The notes under the pieces: model-generated
Databases searched by the model: none
What the model was told of the DNA's origin: nothing
What the model saw: the letters and a program-made list of their open reading frames with translations, nothing else
Part shown: one piece after another, positions 1-9,956 of the stretch
Layout: the number at the start of each line of letters is the position of its first letter
Position numbering within the stretch: position 1 is the first letter of the stretch
Program-made: the position numbers and the translations under genes
Assembly (NCBI GenBank): GCA_035610835.1
Contig: CM069455.1
Coordinates: 23,044,264 to 23,108,263 of the forward strand
Direction of reading: 5' to 3'
DNA length: 64,000 nucleotides
From: Ophiura sarsii
Lineage: Eukaryota; Echinodermata; Ophiuroidea; Amphilepidida; Ophiuridae

Positions 1-426
1 TGATTATAAAGTTGAGCAATTGAAAAACTGAATGGATTATGAAAGAGGTACACCACATACTAACTTAAATTGGAATAAATTTCAAATGTGCTAGTTTTTA
101 ATATTTTTTAAATCATGTTTAATTTTTTGAAAATTTGGATGCAAGCCCTTTTGAAACAAAACTCCATCTGTTTGTACATAGAGAAAATACCACTTTGATA
201 TAGAAATGTATAGGGCACAATCATATGTTTCAAGGAAACAAAGTAATTTTTCCCCCCAAAAGACCTACATCTCATTGTATACAGCCATTGAAGTTGTTGT
301 TTTGTTGCAAAAGGGCTTGTATCCAGAATTAATTATGGATACAAGCCCTTTTGCAATAAAGCTCTTCATTTGTAAAAAGAGAAAAAGAATGACGGATTAT
401 GAATGAAATGCTGAAAGGAAGCTTAC
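1..426. other. Intron sequence with a 20-bp-arm hairpin
   Basis: No exon is visible. A near-perfect hairpin lies at 305-356: arms 305-324 and 337-356 are reverse complements of 20 bases with a 12-base loop. A third copy of the arm core (GCAAGCCCTTTTG) lies at about 143-155 in direct orientation, and the sequence after it resembles the sequence after 356. This looks like a small foldback repeat or a pair of them. Confidence 0.5.
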
Positions 427-675
427 GTTCGATAACATTGACGTTGAATGTGCAAGTAGCAGTGTTGCCAGATCCATCAATGAAGGTGTAGGTTACTGAA
501 GTTTGTCCAACAGTGAAGAATGATCCTGGGGTATGGGTTCTGGATGACAGGGAGACTGTGCCAGAGTTGTCTGTTGCGACAGGCTCTGTCCATGTGACTT
601 CAGTACCAGCGACTCCGCTGTTGACAGTGCTAGTAACATCATTGACACAAGCGATGACTGGATCGATAGTATCGA
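427..675 (-). CDS. HYR domain exon 24 (leftmost, 83 codons)
   Basis: Reading minus strand from 675, the exon gives DTIDPVIACVNDV, then TEVTWTEPVATDNSG, then RTHTPGSFFTVGQTSVTYTF and the closing CTFNVNVIE. The two HYR cysteines (AC and TC) are present. Donor is GTAAGC at 426-421; acceptor AG abuts 675. It differs from its neighbours by PVATDNSG and the THTPGSFF motif otherwise seen in the zone 3 beta exons, so it is the most diverged member of the left cluster. The phase-1 donor leads out of the window, implying at least one more exon to the left. Confidence 0.92.
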
Positions 676-1604
676 CTATGAAAAGATGTGGGATGGATAG
701 GATTTGACATCTAGATAGATGATGCTAGAATTAAGGGAGGTGTTAACCCAAAATGTATGACATTTATCAAACACTGTAACGTTTGAACTATCAATGTGAT
801 GCGATATCAAATTTAATTAAAAATACTGATTTTTTAAAATGTTGACAACTTGAACAAAATCAGTTTTTGGTAAAAAGAGCAGACATGCACAAAGAGTGCA
901 CAAAATATGATCTTTTACCTCAAAAATGCACTTTTTGAAAAACATATTTTTCCAAAAAAACTCGAGTAATTTCCTTTCTGAAAAAGTACTTTTATATAAA
1001 TTATACATCACATTAATAGTTCAAAAAGTTACAGCGCTTGATAAATTAAATAATGTTTGGGTTAACATCCCCCTCAAGTTGGATGATATTCTAAAAAGGA
1101 TGATTTTTGATGATAGTGACAATAAGATGCATCAAATCATGAAGCACTTGTTTTGAAAGGAAGTCTCAATGTTTTACAGGATTTGTTATGAGAGGAAGTC
1201 TCAAATAGTATAAACTGTAAATTTTGGCCCCTGAATTTGTAGATCTGTGTGTATTAAAGCAATGGTATAGACTGGTAGAAATTGGAAAAATGGTGGAATG
1301 CCAATCCAAAGCAAATACATTTCCATGTAATAAGCAATATCATGTTTCCAAAATGCAAAGCAGGTCCAAGTTGAATTTTCAAAAGTATAAGTCAAAATTT
1401 AAATACATTGATTTCAATAAATTGAAAGAAATCAACACACTGTTTTAAAAAGAGTAGTAAATTTCAGTCAGATGTATAAACTTGATGGATGTAGCCTAAC
1501 CTTTGACCTTAAAATATGGATATATGCTTAGTAACGAGAGAGAAATCATCTGATGAAAAATGAAACTATAATCTGAATATGTGAAGAAAAAATATGAGAC
1601 CTAC
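676..1604. other. Intron with foldback element at about 735-1074
   Basis: Between the two neighbouring HYR units, the stretch near 735-800 (GGTGTTAACCCAAAATGT and onward to CAATGTGATG) is the imperfect reverse complement of about 1005-1074 (CATCACATTAAT to GGGTTAACATCC). Arms are roughly 65 bases around a core of about 200 bases. This is a foldback or MITE-like insertion. The rest, 1075-1604, shows nothing recognisable beyond AT-rich sequence. Confidence 0.5.
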
Positions 1605-1656
1605 GTTCAATAACATTGACATGCAAGTAGCAGTGTTGCCAGATCCATCAATGAAT
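1605..1656 (-). pseudogene. HYR exon remnant
   Basis: About 52 bases match the donor-side end of a neighbouring HYR exon: the same GTTCAATAACATTGAC start, then a 7-base loss, then the stretch that encodes DGSGNTATC. Homology stops at about 1656, so the acceptor and three quarters of the domain are missing. The deletion also breaks the frame. The donor-like CTAC flank remains. It is a dead, truncated copy, not an exon. Confidence 0.75.
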
Positions 1657-1776
1657 ATTAAGTTAAAATATGACTATGATCCAAAGGGCAAAGGGCAAAT
1701 AGGAGGGGGGGCATGATTTAACTTCCTGCCAACTATTTAGTCTTCTTTGCAGGCACTGCAAAGGGATTTTACTTAC

Positions 1777-2025
1777 GCTCAAATACATTGACATTGAAAG
1801 TGCAAGTAGCAGTGTTGCCAGATCCATCAATGAATGTGTAGGTTACTTGAGTGGTACCAACGGTGAAGAAATTTCCTGGTGCAGCAGTCCTGGATGCCAG
1901 GGAAACTGTGCCAGAATTATCGGTGGCAGTTGGCTCGGTCCAGGTAACTATTGTACCACCGACTCCACTGTTGACGGTCGTGGAAACATCATTGATGCAA
2001 GAGACGACTGGGTCAATGGTATCAA
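1777..2025 (-). CDS. HYR domain exon 23 (83 codons)
   Basis: The module reads DTIDPVVSCINDVSTTVN, GGTIVTWTEPTATDNSG, RTAAPGNFFTVGTTQVTYTF and ends CTFNVNVFE. SCINDVSTT and the VFE ending are shared only with the exon at 5445-5693. The downstream intron of both also carries the same G-rich GGCATGATTTAACTTCCTGCC segment. These two are therefore the closest relatives despite lying 3.7 kb apart. Donor GTAAGT, acceptor CATAG. Confidence 0.93.
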
Positions 2026-2556
2026 CTATGTGAGAGATAAATTGAAGGATTGTACAAATTTAGAAAACACATCAAACTTGAAAATGGAGAATAATGTTTA
2101 ACACTTGAAACATGGAATTAGGGGTTACATATACACATGAGTAAGAATTAGCAAAGTGGTGCTTTACTTGAAGGTTTTGAACTTGTAAATGGAGGTCTTG
2201 CTACATAAGTTTAGTCTAATACGAACCAAGATTGGAAACCATACGCACACACAAAAATCTGTTTGCAGACTCGGTGAAAATGTTGATTAAAACATTCTGC
2301 TTGCGTAAGGATGTTGTTTATTTTCAAGTGTTGTAGTAATCAAGAATTTTACAAGTTTCCCACAAATTGTTGATTTGATCAAAAGATTTAACACAAAATA
2401 ATTAATATTGCATATACCATACATTCAAATCTTATTCCAATTTCAAGAAGTTCAGTTAAAAATAAAAAGGGAATAATTTGCCTTGTTTTTAATGGTTAAT
2501 CATTGTAAAGGGTAGATCAATTTGTAACACGTGTTTAACGAGATAAGCATACTCAC
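2026..2556. other. Intron of the zone 1 repeat unit
   Basis: No gene. This 531-base intron is homologous to the introns at 2806-3360, 3610-4065, 5694-6190 and 6440-6937; all share landmarks such as TTTAGTCTAATAC, GGAAACCATACGC and AGGAAGTTCAGTTAA-like text. The exons therefore spread together with their introns. Confidence 0.75.
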
Positions 2557-2805
2557 GTTCAATAACATTGACGTTGAATGTGCAAGTGGCAGTGTTGCCA
2601 GATCCATCAATGAATGTGTAGGTCACTTGAGTGGTACCAACGGTGAAGAAATTTCCTGGTGCAGCAGTCCTGGATGCCAGGGAGACTGTGCCAGAGTTAT
2701 CGGTGGCAGTTGGCTCGTTCCAGGTAACTGTTGTACCACCGACTCCACTGTTGACGGTGCTAGTAACGTCGTTGATACAAGCGATGACAGGATCAATGGT
2801 ATCAA
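2557..2805 (-). CDS. HYR domain exon 22 (83 codons)
   Basis: The module reads DTIDPVIACINDVTSTVN, GGTTVTWNEPTATDNSG, RTAAPGNFFTVGTTQ and CTFNVNVIE. The WNEP variant (Asn for the usual Thr) is shared with the next exon at 3361-3609, so these two form a close pair. The frame stays open past both splice sites. Donor GTGAGT at 2556-2551, acceptor CATAG after 2805. Confidence 0.94.
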
Positions 2806-2909
2806 CTATGTGAGAGATAAATTGATGGATTGTACAACACTTAAAAAGCACATCATACTTAAAAATGGAGAATAATGTTAAACTCTTCAAACATTGAATT
2901 AGGGGTTAC

Positions 2910-2993
2910 ATATCGTCGCTGTTCTGACATAACGACACATCACAATATAATTAAGTAAAGTGATGTGTCGTTATGTCAGAACAGCAACGATAT
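2910..2993. mobile_element. 84-bp near-perfect hairpin insertion
   Basis: Arms starting ATATCGTCGCTGTTCTGACA and ending with its reverse complement pair over about 34 bases with one mismatch, around a short AT-rich loop. The homologous intron at about 2122-2140 runs GGGGTTACATAT directly into the following text without the hairpin, so this copy gained it. It is probably a miniature palindromic transposon; no transposase is encoded. Confidence 0.7.
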
Positions 2994-3360
2994 CAGTAAG
3001 AATTGGCCAAGTGGTGCTTTACTTGAAGGTTTTCAACTTGTTAATGGGTGTCTTGCTACATTGCAGTTTAGTCTAATATGAACCAAGATTGGATTGGAAA
3101 TCATACGCGGCACAAAAATCTGTTTGCAGACTGGGTGAAAATGTTGATCAAAACATTCTGTTTGTGAGAGGAGTTGTTTATTTTCAAGTGTAAGATTAAA
3201 CACAAACTGATTAACATTGCCTACCTTACATTCAAATCTTATTCCAATTTCAGGAAGTTCAGTTAATAATTAGGGAACTATTTGCCCTATTTGTAAAGGT
3301 TAATCATTGTCAAGGGTAGATCAATTTGTAACACGTTTTTAACAAGATAAGCACACTCAC

Positions 3361-3609
3361 GTTCAATAACATTGACATTGAATGTGCAAGTGGCAGTGTT
3401 GCCAGATCCATCAATGAATGTGTAGGTCACTTGAGTGGTACCAACGGTGAAGAAATTTCCTGGTGCAGCAGTCCTGGATGCCAGTGAGACTGTGCCAGAG
3501 TTATCGGTGGCAGTTGGCTCGTTCCAGGTAACTGTTGTACCTCCGACTCCACTGTTGACGGTGCTAGTAACGTCGTTGATGCAAGCAACGACAGGATCAA
3601 TGGTATCAA
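3361..3609 (-). CDS. HYR domain exon 21 (83 codons)
   Basis: Reads DTIDPVVACINDVTSTVN, GGTTVTWNEPTATDNSG, SLASRTAAPGNFF and CTFNVNVIE. It differs from exon 22 at only a few residues (PVV against PVI). Its donor is GTGAGT and its acceptor CATAG. The intron to its left carries the standard zone 1 landmarks. Confidence 0.94.
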
Positions 3610-4065
3610 CTATGTGAGAGATAAATGATGAATTGTGCAACCTTTAGAAAGCTTATCAAACTTGAAAATGGAGAAGAACATTACACACTTCAAACATGGA
3701 ATTAGGGTGTTATCTATGAGTTAAAGATAGGCAAAGTGATGCTTTACATAAAGGTTTTCAGCTTGTAAAGGAGGTCTTGCTTTATATCAGTTTAGTCTAA
3801 TACTAACCAAGATCGGAAACCATACGCGCACACAGAAATCCGTTTGCAGACTTGTGACAATTTTGATTAAAACATTCTGCTTGCATAAGGATGTTGTTTA
3901 TTTTCAAGTGTTGACATTGACATTATTGCCTACCTTACAGTCAAATCCTATTCCAATATCCGGAAGTTCAGTTAATTAGGGAACAATTTGCCCTTTTTTG
4001 ATGGTTAATCATTGTCAAGGGTAGATCAATTTGTAACGAGCTTTAAACAAGATAAGCACACTCAC
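3610..4065. other. Intron of the zone 1 repeat unit (456 bp)
   Basis: This is the shortest of the homologous introns, lacking part of the middle segment around the TTGATTTGATCAAAAG motif present in its relatives. No other feature is seen. Confidence 0.65.
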
Positions 4066-4314
4066 GTTCAATAACATTGACGTTGAATGTGCAAATAGCA
4101 GTGTTGCCATTTCCATCAACAAATGTGTAGGTTACTTCGGTGGTTCCAACAGCAAAGAAATTTCCTGGTGCAGCAGTCCTGGATGCCAGGGAAACTGTGC
4201 CAGAATTATCGGTGGCAGTTGGCTCGGTCCAGGTAACTGTTGTACCACCAATTCCACTGTTGACGGTGCTAGTAACGTCGTTGATGCAAGCGACGACCGG
4301 GGCAATGGTATCAA
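4066..4314 (-). CDS. HYR domain exon 20 (83 codons)
   Basis: Reads DTIAPVVACINDVTSTVN, GIGGTTVTWTEPTATDNSG, FFAVGTTEVTYTFVDGNGN and AICTFNVNVIE. It has several private changes: DGNGNTA instead of DGSGNTA, TAI before the second Cys, and TEV instead of TQV. IAPV is shared with the exons at 5445 and 6191. Donor GTGAGT, acceptor CATAG. Confidence 0.94.
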
Positions 4315-4527
4315 CTATGTGAGAGATAAATGATGGATTGTACAAGATTTAGAAAGCACATCAAACTTGAAAATGGAGAAGAATGTTAAACACTTCAAAC
4401 ATGGAATTAGGATGTTACATATGAGTAAGCTATCACGAATAGCCTAGTCATAAATATTCTAACTTAGAAACCGTGTTCTTATTTTGAGAAAAAATGAATT
4501 AAAAAGCGAAGGTTTAACATAACATCT

Positions 4528-4600
4528 GATTACACTGGGATTCTAACCCAGGACCTTTTGGTCTAAAAATGAATGTTATACCACAAGGCCAGAGGTAATC
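4528..4600 (-). pseudogene. tRNA-like sequence, degraded (or SINE head)
   Basis: On the minus strand exactly 73 bases run from GATTACC to GTAATC. Six of seven acceptor-stem positions pair. The T arm is perfect (CTGGG, loop TTAGAAT, CCCAG), and an A-box-like TGGCCTTGTGGTATAAC is present. The D stem and anticodon stem do not pair, and position 34-36 would read TTT (Lys). It is best taken as a tRNA pseudogene or the tRNA-derived head of a SINE. Confidence 0.4.
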
Positions 4601-4608
4601 TTTTTAAT

Positions 4609-4745
4609 AGAGTCCAACCTCGGGTATCCGGACATGATGGGACCAAGCATAGGGCGGATAAGTGAAAAATCTGGATAAGGGAATTATGTGTTATTCTGCA
4701 TTGACTGTCCTGAAATGCTCAAATTGGGACAATAGAAGGGTACTG
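4609..4745. mobile_element. Fragment of a pogo/Tigger-like MITE
   Basis: GAGTCCAACCTCGGGTATCC followed by GGACATGATGGGACCAAGCA matches, with internal rearrangement, the intact TA-flanked MITE at 41234-41388, which has the same terminus, the same GGACCAAGCATA core and the same GGGACAATAGAAGGG text. The right terminus is not found here. Confidence 0.5.
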
Positions 4746-5444
4746 AATGAGGGGTTATTAGTGACAATGAATTATTTAAGCACTTAGAAATTGGAAATTT
4801 GGAACATAATAGCAACTGTGCCCTCTGTTTGTTTTTTATCACCTAAAAGTTCAGCTGTGTTGAGTGGTGGCGTAATTCATATGAAAATATATAAGACCAC
4901 CGACCTACATGATATAAACATAGGTCGCTACGGTGTTGAAACAATGAAGGGGTGACGTGACATTAAATTAGAGAATTCACTAATCGTAGATCTTAGATCA
5001 TTGACGCATTGGATGAAGAAAATACTGAATTTCAACGCTAAACATTTTCGTGGAGAATTGCTCAACCAGAAGAAAAACAGGAGCTATGTAGCAAACCACA
5101 GGGTGCCAGGAATGATTTTAAAATCATTCCCTTAGTAAAAGCCCGCTCTGCAAACCAATATGCCTCCTATGAAGCGTTTGATTTAGTCGCCAGGGAAACC
5201 ACAGAGGTTCTTGGAAAGAATTTAAGAGTCGGATCGACTTAAGCACAATAGAACACAGAACAGCTGGTTTTACTTCGGCATTATATGACTGTGGAATATT
5301 CCCCCTTGAAAACGTCTACCTCCGATCCAAAGGGCAAATGGGAGGGGGAGGGGGCATGATTTAACTTCCTGCCAACTACTGTCTCCTTTGCATGCACTGC
5401 AGAAAACTGTATACACTTGGATAAAGCAAAGGGATTTTACTTAC

Positions 5445-5693
5445 TCTCAAATACATTGACATTGAAAGTGCAAGTAGCAGTGTTGCCAGATCCATCAATG
5501 AATGTGTAGGTTACTTGAGTGGTTCCAACGGAGAAGAAATTTCCTGGAGAAGCAGTCCTGGATGCCAGGGAGACTGTGCCAGAATTATCGGTGGCAGTTG
5601 GCTCTGTCCAGGTAACTGTTGTACCACCGACTCCACTGTTGACGGTCGTGGAAACATCATTGATGCAAGAGACGACCGGGGCAATGGTATCAA
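5445..5693 (-). CDS. HYR domain exon 19 (83 codons)
   Basis: Reads DTIAPVVSCINDVSTTVN, GGTTVTWTEPTATDNSG, RTASPGNFFSVGTTQ and CTFNVNVFE. SCINDVSTT and VFE pair it with the exon at 1777. ASPGNFFSV is shared with the exon at 8274. Donor GTAAGT (the left flank on the plus strand is ACTTAC), acceptor CATAG. Confidence 0.94.
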
Positions 5694-6190
5694 CTATGTG
5701 AGAGATAAATTGATGGGTTGTACAACATTTAGAAAGCACATCAAACTTGAAAATAGAGAAAAATGTTAAACATGGTATCTATGAGTGAAAGATAAACAAA
5801 TTGATGCTTTAATAAAGGTTTTCAACTTGTAAATGGATGTCTTTCTATATCAGTTTAGTCTAATACTAACCAAGATCGGAAACCATACGCGCACACATAC
5901 ATCCTTTTGCAGACTTGCGACAATTTTGATTAACACATTCTGCTTGCATAAGGATGTTGTTTACTTTCAAGTGTTGTAGTTATCAAGATTTTTACCAGTT
6001 TTCCAATTTTGTTTGATTTGATCAAAAGCTTTAACACAAACTAAACATTGCATACCTTACAGTCAAATCCCATTCCAATTTCAGGAAGTTCAGTTAATAA
6101 TTAGGGAACAATTTGCCCTATTTCTAATGGTTAATCATTGTCAAGGTAGATCAATTTGTAACACGTTTTTAACAAGATAGGTACACTCAC

Positions 6191-6439
6191 GTTCAATAAC
6201 ATTGACGTTGAAAGTGCAAGTAGCAGTGTTGCCAGATCCATCAGCAAATGTGTAGGTTACCGAGGTGGTTCCAACAGCAAAGAAATTTCCTGGGGTAGCG
6301 GTCCTGGATGCCAGGGTGACTGTGCCAGAGTTATCGGTTGCAGTTGGCTCGGTCCAGGTGACTGCTGTACCACCGACTCCACTGTTGACGGTGCTAGTAA
6401 CGTCGTTGATGCAAGCGACGACCGGGGCAATGGTATCAA
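6191..6439 (-). CDS. HYR domain exon 18 (83 codons)
   Basis: Reads DTIAPVVACINDVTSTVN, GGTAVTWTEPTATDNSG, TLASRTATPGNFFAVGTTS, VTYTFADGSGN and CTFNVNVIE. The TAVTW, ATPGNFFAV and TFADG variants are shared only with the next copy at 6938. Donor GTGAGT, acceptor CATAG. Confidence 0.95.
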
Positions 6440-6937
6440 CTATGTGAGAGATAAATTGATGGGTTGTACAACATTTAGAAAGCACATCAAACTTGAAAAT
6501 GGAGAAAAATGTTAAACATGGTATCTATGAGTGAAAGATAAACAAATTGATGCTTTAATAAAGGTTTTCAACTTGTAAATGGATGTCTTTCTATATCAGT
6601 TTAGTCTAATACTAACCAAGATCGGAAACCATACGCGCACACATACATCCTTTTGCAGACTTGCGACAATTTTGATTAACACATTCTGCTTGCATAAGGA
6701 TGTTGTTTACTTTCAAGTGTTGTAGTTATCAAGATTTTTACCAGTTTTCCAATTTTGTTTGATTTGATCAAAAGCTTTTAACACAAACTAAACATTGCAT
6801 ACCTTACAGTCAAATCCCATTCCAATTTCAGGAAGTTCAGTTAATAATTAGGGAACAATTTGCCCTATTTCTAATGGTTAATCATTGTCAAGGTAGATCA
6901 ATTTGTAACACGTTTTTAACAAGATAGGTACACTCAC

Positions 6938-7186
6938 GTTCAATAACATTGACGTTGAAAGTGCAAGTAGCAGTGTTGCCAGATCCATCAGCAAATGTGT
7001 AGGTTACCGAGGTGGTTCCAACAGCAAAGAAATTTCCTGGGGTAGCGGTCCTGGATGCCAGGGTGACTGTGCCAGAGTTATCGGTTGCAGTTGGCTCGGT
7101 CCAGGTGACTGCTGTACCACCGACTCCACTGTTGACGGTGCTAGTAACGTCATTGATGCAAGCGACGACAGGATCAATGGTATCAA
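6938..7186 (-). CDS. HYR domain exon 17 (83 codons)
   Basis: This is the duplicate of the 6191 exon. The protein differs by IDPV in place of IAPV near the N-terminal edge, plus a silent change in the following ND codons. The acceptor has also changed: the exon is preceded by CTCTTTTAG instead of CTCACATAG, so the duplication breakpoint lies at or just upstream of this exon. Donor GTGAGT. Confidence 0.93.
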
Positions 7187-7666
7187 CTAAAAGAGTAATT
7201 GAAAATTAGTTGTTTAGAAATCAGGAAAATAAGTCTTCCATTTGGAATAACATATTACACAGCGATATCTTTCAGTGTCCCAACTTGTCTCTGGGACATC
7301 ACGTTACATCACCTGATTCTGCCAATTAGTAGCAAGAGCAATATGTTTCTAATTACTTCAAAATAAAATTTTGAAAATAAGTTGTGGGATAAAAACAATT
7401 GAGTGTTTTTGTTTGTTCGTAAATAGAACTCCATTGTTTGACACAGTGTCAAGGCCATTTACAGAATTTCCAGCTATGATCACAACTGTACACAAGTGAA
7501 TACATACCTGTATTAGGGAATATTAATGCTTTGATGAAAATTAACAACATCTTGACAAATTCAGTAAATTGAAAACAGATTTCCTTTACGATTTAGTAAA
7601 GTTCAGTGATGATTTTTACAAAACCCCAACAACAGACAAACACCTGTTGAAGTTTTATATGAGATA
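7187..7666. other. Intron, no recognised feature
   Basis: AT-rich sequence without coding capacity or an obvious repeat apart from the foldback element that follows. Confidence 0.5.
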
Positions 7667-8263
7667 TAAACGCATCACCAAAAATAATTCTCCTTCTCAA
7701 CAGTTCGTCATAACAAAGTAAGGTAAAACATTTTATCGATAAAACTTACTTAGAAATAATCTTACGACTGTTTCCTCAGTGTTGTTTGAAAATGAAAGAT
7801 GAGCTCATTCAGCCATGGACGAATGAGCTCAAATGGAAGAAAAAACCTGCTCTTCTCAAAAGTCAATGAATGGCTTCTTACTAATGGAAAAACACATGTG
7901 ATTGAGTGCAGTTTAAAAAACCCATCAAGTGAACTACCTCTAATGTGTAATCAATTCATGATCATTCAGCCATGTAAATCTCCTTCTTGGCTCAGAGCTT
8001 CGCACATTGAGTTGTTAGGTGGTCAGTCCCATTCGCGTTACCGACCTGCAGATTTGATAAACTTTTGTGACTTTTGAGAAGGACAGTTTTTGTCTTCCAT
8101 TTGAGCTCATTCAGACATGAAGTCATGGACATCTTTTATTTTCAAACAACACTTAGAAAACAGTCATAGGATTATTTCTAACCCAGTTTTATTGGTAACA
8201 TGTTTTACCTTATGATGTTATGACAACTGTTGAGAGGGGGACTTATTTTTGTTGATGTGTTTA
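7667..8263. mobile_element. Foldback/MITE with long terminal inverted repeats (family F1)
   Basis: The ends TAAACGCATCACCAAAAAT and its counterpart ATTTTTGTTGATGTGTTTA pair, and the inverted homology runs on for about 170 bases per arm (CTCAACAGTT, AACATTTTAT, TTTGAAAATGAAAGAT). The core of about 250 bases encodes nothing convincing. A full copy lies at 26503-27037 and a half copy at 20729-20894. The right end lies only 10 bases from the donor boundary of the next exon at 8274. Confidence 0.75.
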
Positions 8264-8273
8264 TTACACTTAC

Positions 8274-8522
8274 GTTCAATAACATTGACATTGAATGTGC
8301 AAGTAGCAGTGTTGCCAGATCCATCAATGAATGTGTAGGTTACTTGAGTGGTACCAACGGAGAAGAAATTTCCTGGAGAAGCAGTCCTGGATGCCAGGGT
8401 GACTGTGCCAGAGTTATCAGTGGCAGTTGGCTCGGTCCAGGTAACAGTTGTACCACCAACTCCGCTGTTGACGGTGCTAGTAACATCATTGATGCAAGCG
8501 ATGACAGGTGGGGTTATGTCAC
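8274..8522 (-). CDS. HYR domain exon 16 (83 codons)
   Basis: Opens DITPPVIACINDVTSTVN rather than DTI(D/A)PV, then GGTTVTWTEPTATDNSG, TLASRTASPGNFFSVGTTQ and CTFNVNVIE. Its PP opening is nearer to the zone 2 and 3 modules, so it is transitional. Donor GTAAGT; acceptor CTTGTAG, unlike the CATAG of the left cluster. Confidence 0.93.
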
Positions 8523-9017
8523 CTACAAGGGGAAAATAATTTGAAACAAAGATTTAGAAGTGAAATGATCCAAAAATTTGGAAGTCCAAGCTTTTGTTTA
8601 AAGTGTCTCACAGGTAGACAGTGGCTCTGTCCCTTGCAAGGTCAAGAGGGAGGCAATAGGTGCGGTTATAAAAAACTTCCTTGACCCAATGGTATTTGGT
8701 GGATGTAACAATCTAATAACGGATAGGTTTGCGCTAGAAATTGGTTGCACCCTAGTTGATGCGACCTGATTATGATGATACACCAGCAGCAAAAATTACA
8801 GCGCAGTGAGCAGCTTTGTTTGACAGATACTTGCACTTCATAAGTTTCCATTATTATTATTATTAGTGTCGCCTATAGTAAAATGAATGAAAAACTGGAA
8901 TGTTCTAAAATGAAATGACCAGGCTACCGTCTCCACAGTCCATCTGACATTGGAAAGGGGGATAGGTATGTGCTGCTGCCCCGAAGATCCCCTTTTCACC
9001 TTTTTCTGCTAGCTCTT
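8523..9017. other. Intron, no recognised feature
   Basis: Contains a short (ATT)n run near 8853 and a poly-C run at about 9027-9043 leading into the SINE-like repeats. No exon is seen. Confidence 0.45.
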
Positions 9018-9606
9018 AACCCTAACCCCCCCCCCCCCCCCCCGAGTGCTAAAAAATGCTAATCCAAAGTCCCTCTCCAAACGCATGCGCCGTCAGATTA
9101 ACCGAGCCTATATAATGAGCGCAATATACTGCGCGAATGTGTAGCCGAGGGCTGTGGCTTAGTGGTTGGAAGGTGGGGCTTGAGAACGGAGGGTCCCCGG
9201 ATCGAATCCCTGCAGGTTCCCGGAGATTAAGTTGGTGTTTTTTCCTCGAAAATTGTGATCCCGGTCAAAAATCCTAAACCGGGGTTAGGGTTATGGTAAC
9301 ATTTTTTTTGTTCTTTTTGTGTGTTCTATTAACCCTACCCCCCTGAGTGCTAAAAAATGCTAATCCAAAGTCCCTCTCCAAACGCATGCGCCGTCGGTTT
9401 TAGATGACGTAGTCAACAGAGCCTATATAATGAGCGCAATATACTGCGCGAATGTGTAGCTGAGGGCCGTGGCTTAGTGGTTGGAAGGTGGGGCTTGAGA
9501 ACGGAGGGTTCCCGGATCGAATCCCGGCAGGTTCCCGGAGATTTAGTTGGTGTTTTTTCCTCGAAAATTGTGATCCTGGTCAAAAATCCTAAACCGGGGT
9601 TAGGGT
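9018..9606 (+). repeat. Two tandem copies of a tRNA-derived SINE-like repeat
   Basis: Copies at about 9018-9290 and 9331-9606 are nearly identical. Each holds, in order, CCTATATAATGAGCGCAATA, an A-box-like GTGGCTTAGTGGTTGG, a B-box-like GGATCGAATCC, then GTTCCCGGAGATT and a tail ending GGGGTTAGGGTT. The tRNA-like parts are about 9149-9222 and 9463-9538. The spacing between the boxes and the following non-tRNA tail fit a SINE. The TATA-like motif just upstream of the tRNA part is notable. Confidence 0.6.
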
Positions 9607-9956
9607 TGAGACCCCTTTTGAGGCTGCATCAGCTCTTAAGACCCCCATTTTATTTCAAATTCAAAAATATCGAAATTTTTCAATCCAAAGCCCAATTTTT
9701 GGAAACATTTGCGTTCTTAAGCCCGCATTTGTTGAAAATGTGCATTCTTATTAATCAAAATTGAAAAACAAAATAGTTCTTAATACCTACCTTTTAGAGC
9801 AAATCAATTAAGACACGGTTTTACGTCATCAAATTCTCTCAGTTCAGTGCCTTTTTGAGACCCTTGGCGGCACACCCCTACCCCAGGAGAGAGGTTGACC
9901 TTGCATGCTTTTACGCGGGGTCAACCTAATGCGACATGCATCAATAAGGTACTTAC
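9607..9956. other. Intron, no recognised feature
   Basis: T-rich and A-rich sequence followed by a short stretch near 9850-9930 with CACCCCTACCCC and GGGGTCAACC. No coding signal until the donor at 9956. Confidence 0.45.

Larger units (their letters stand above)
4315..5444. other. Intron with tRNA-like and pogo-like fragments
   Basis: Besides the entries listed separately, 4750-5320 shows no recognisable gene. The part at 5325-5440 (a G-run, then GGCATGATTTAACTTCCTGCC) repeats 1680-1770 next to the exon at 1777, tying the two exons together. Confidence 0.55.
5675..7190. repeat. Recent tandem duplication of exon plus intron (746/747 bp)
   Basis: The segment beginning near 5675-5701 recurs 746 bases on (5701 aligns with 6447), and 6191 aligns with 6938 (747, one extra T near 6776). 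Sequence identity over intron and exon looks almost complete by eye; I noticed only a handful of differences. This is the youngest unit duplication in the left cluster. Confidence 0.85.

Noticed and set aside
513..8539. Recurring plus-strand reading frames of about 60 codons beginning MVPT
   Set aside because: They are antisense shadows of the minus-strand HYR exons; their repetition follows the exon repetition, and they have no start context or splice logic of their own.
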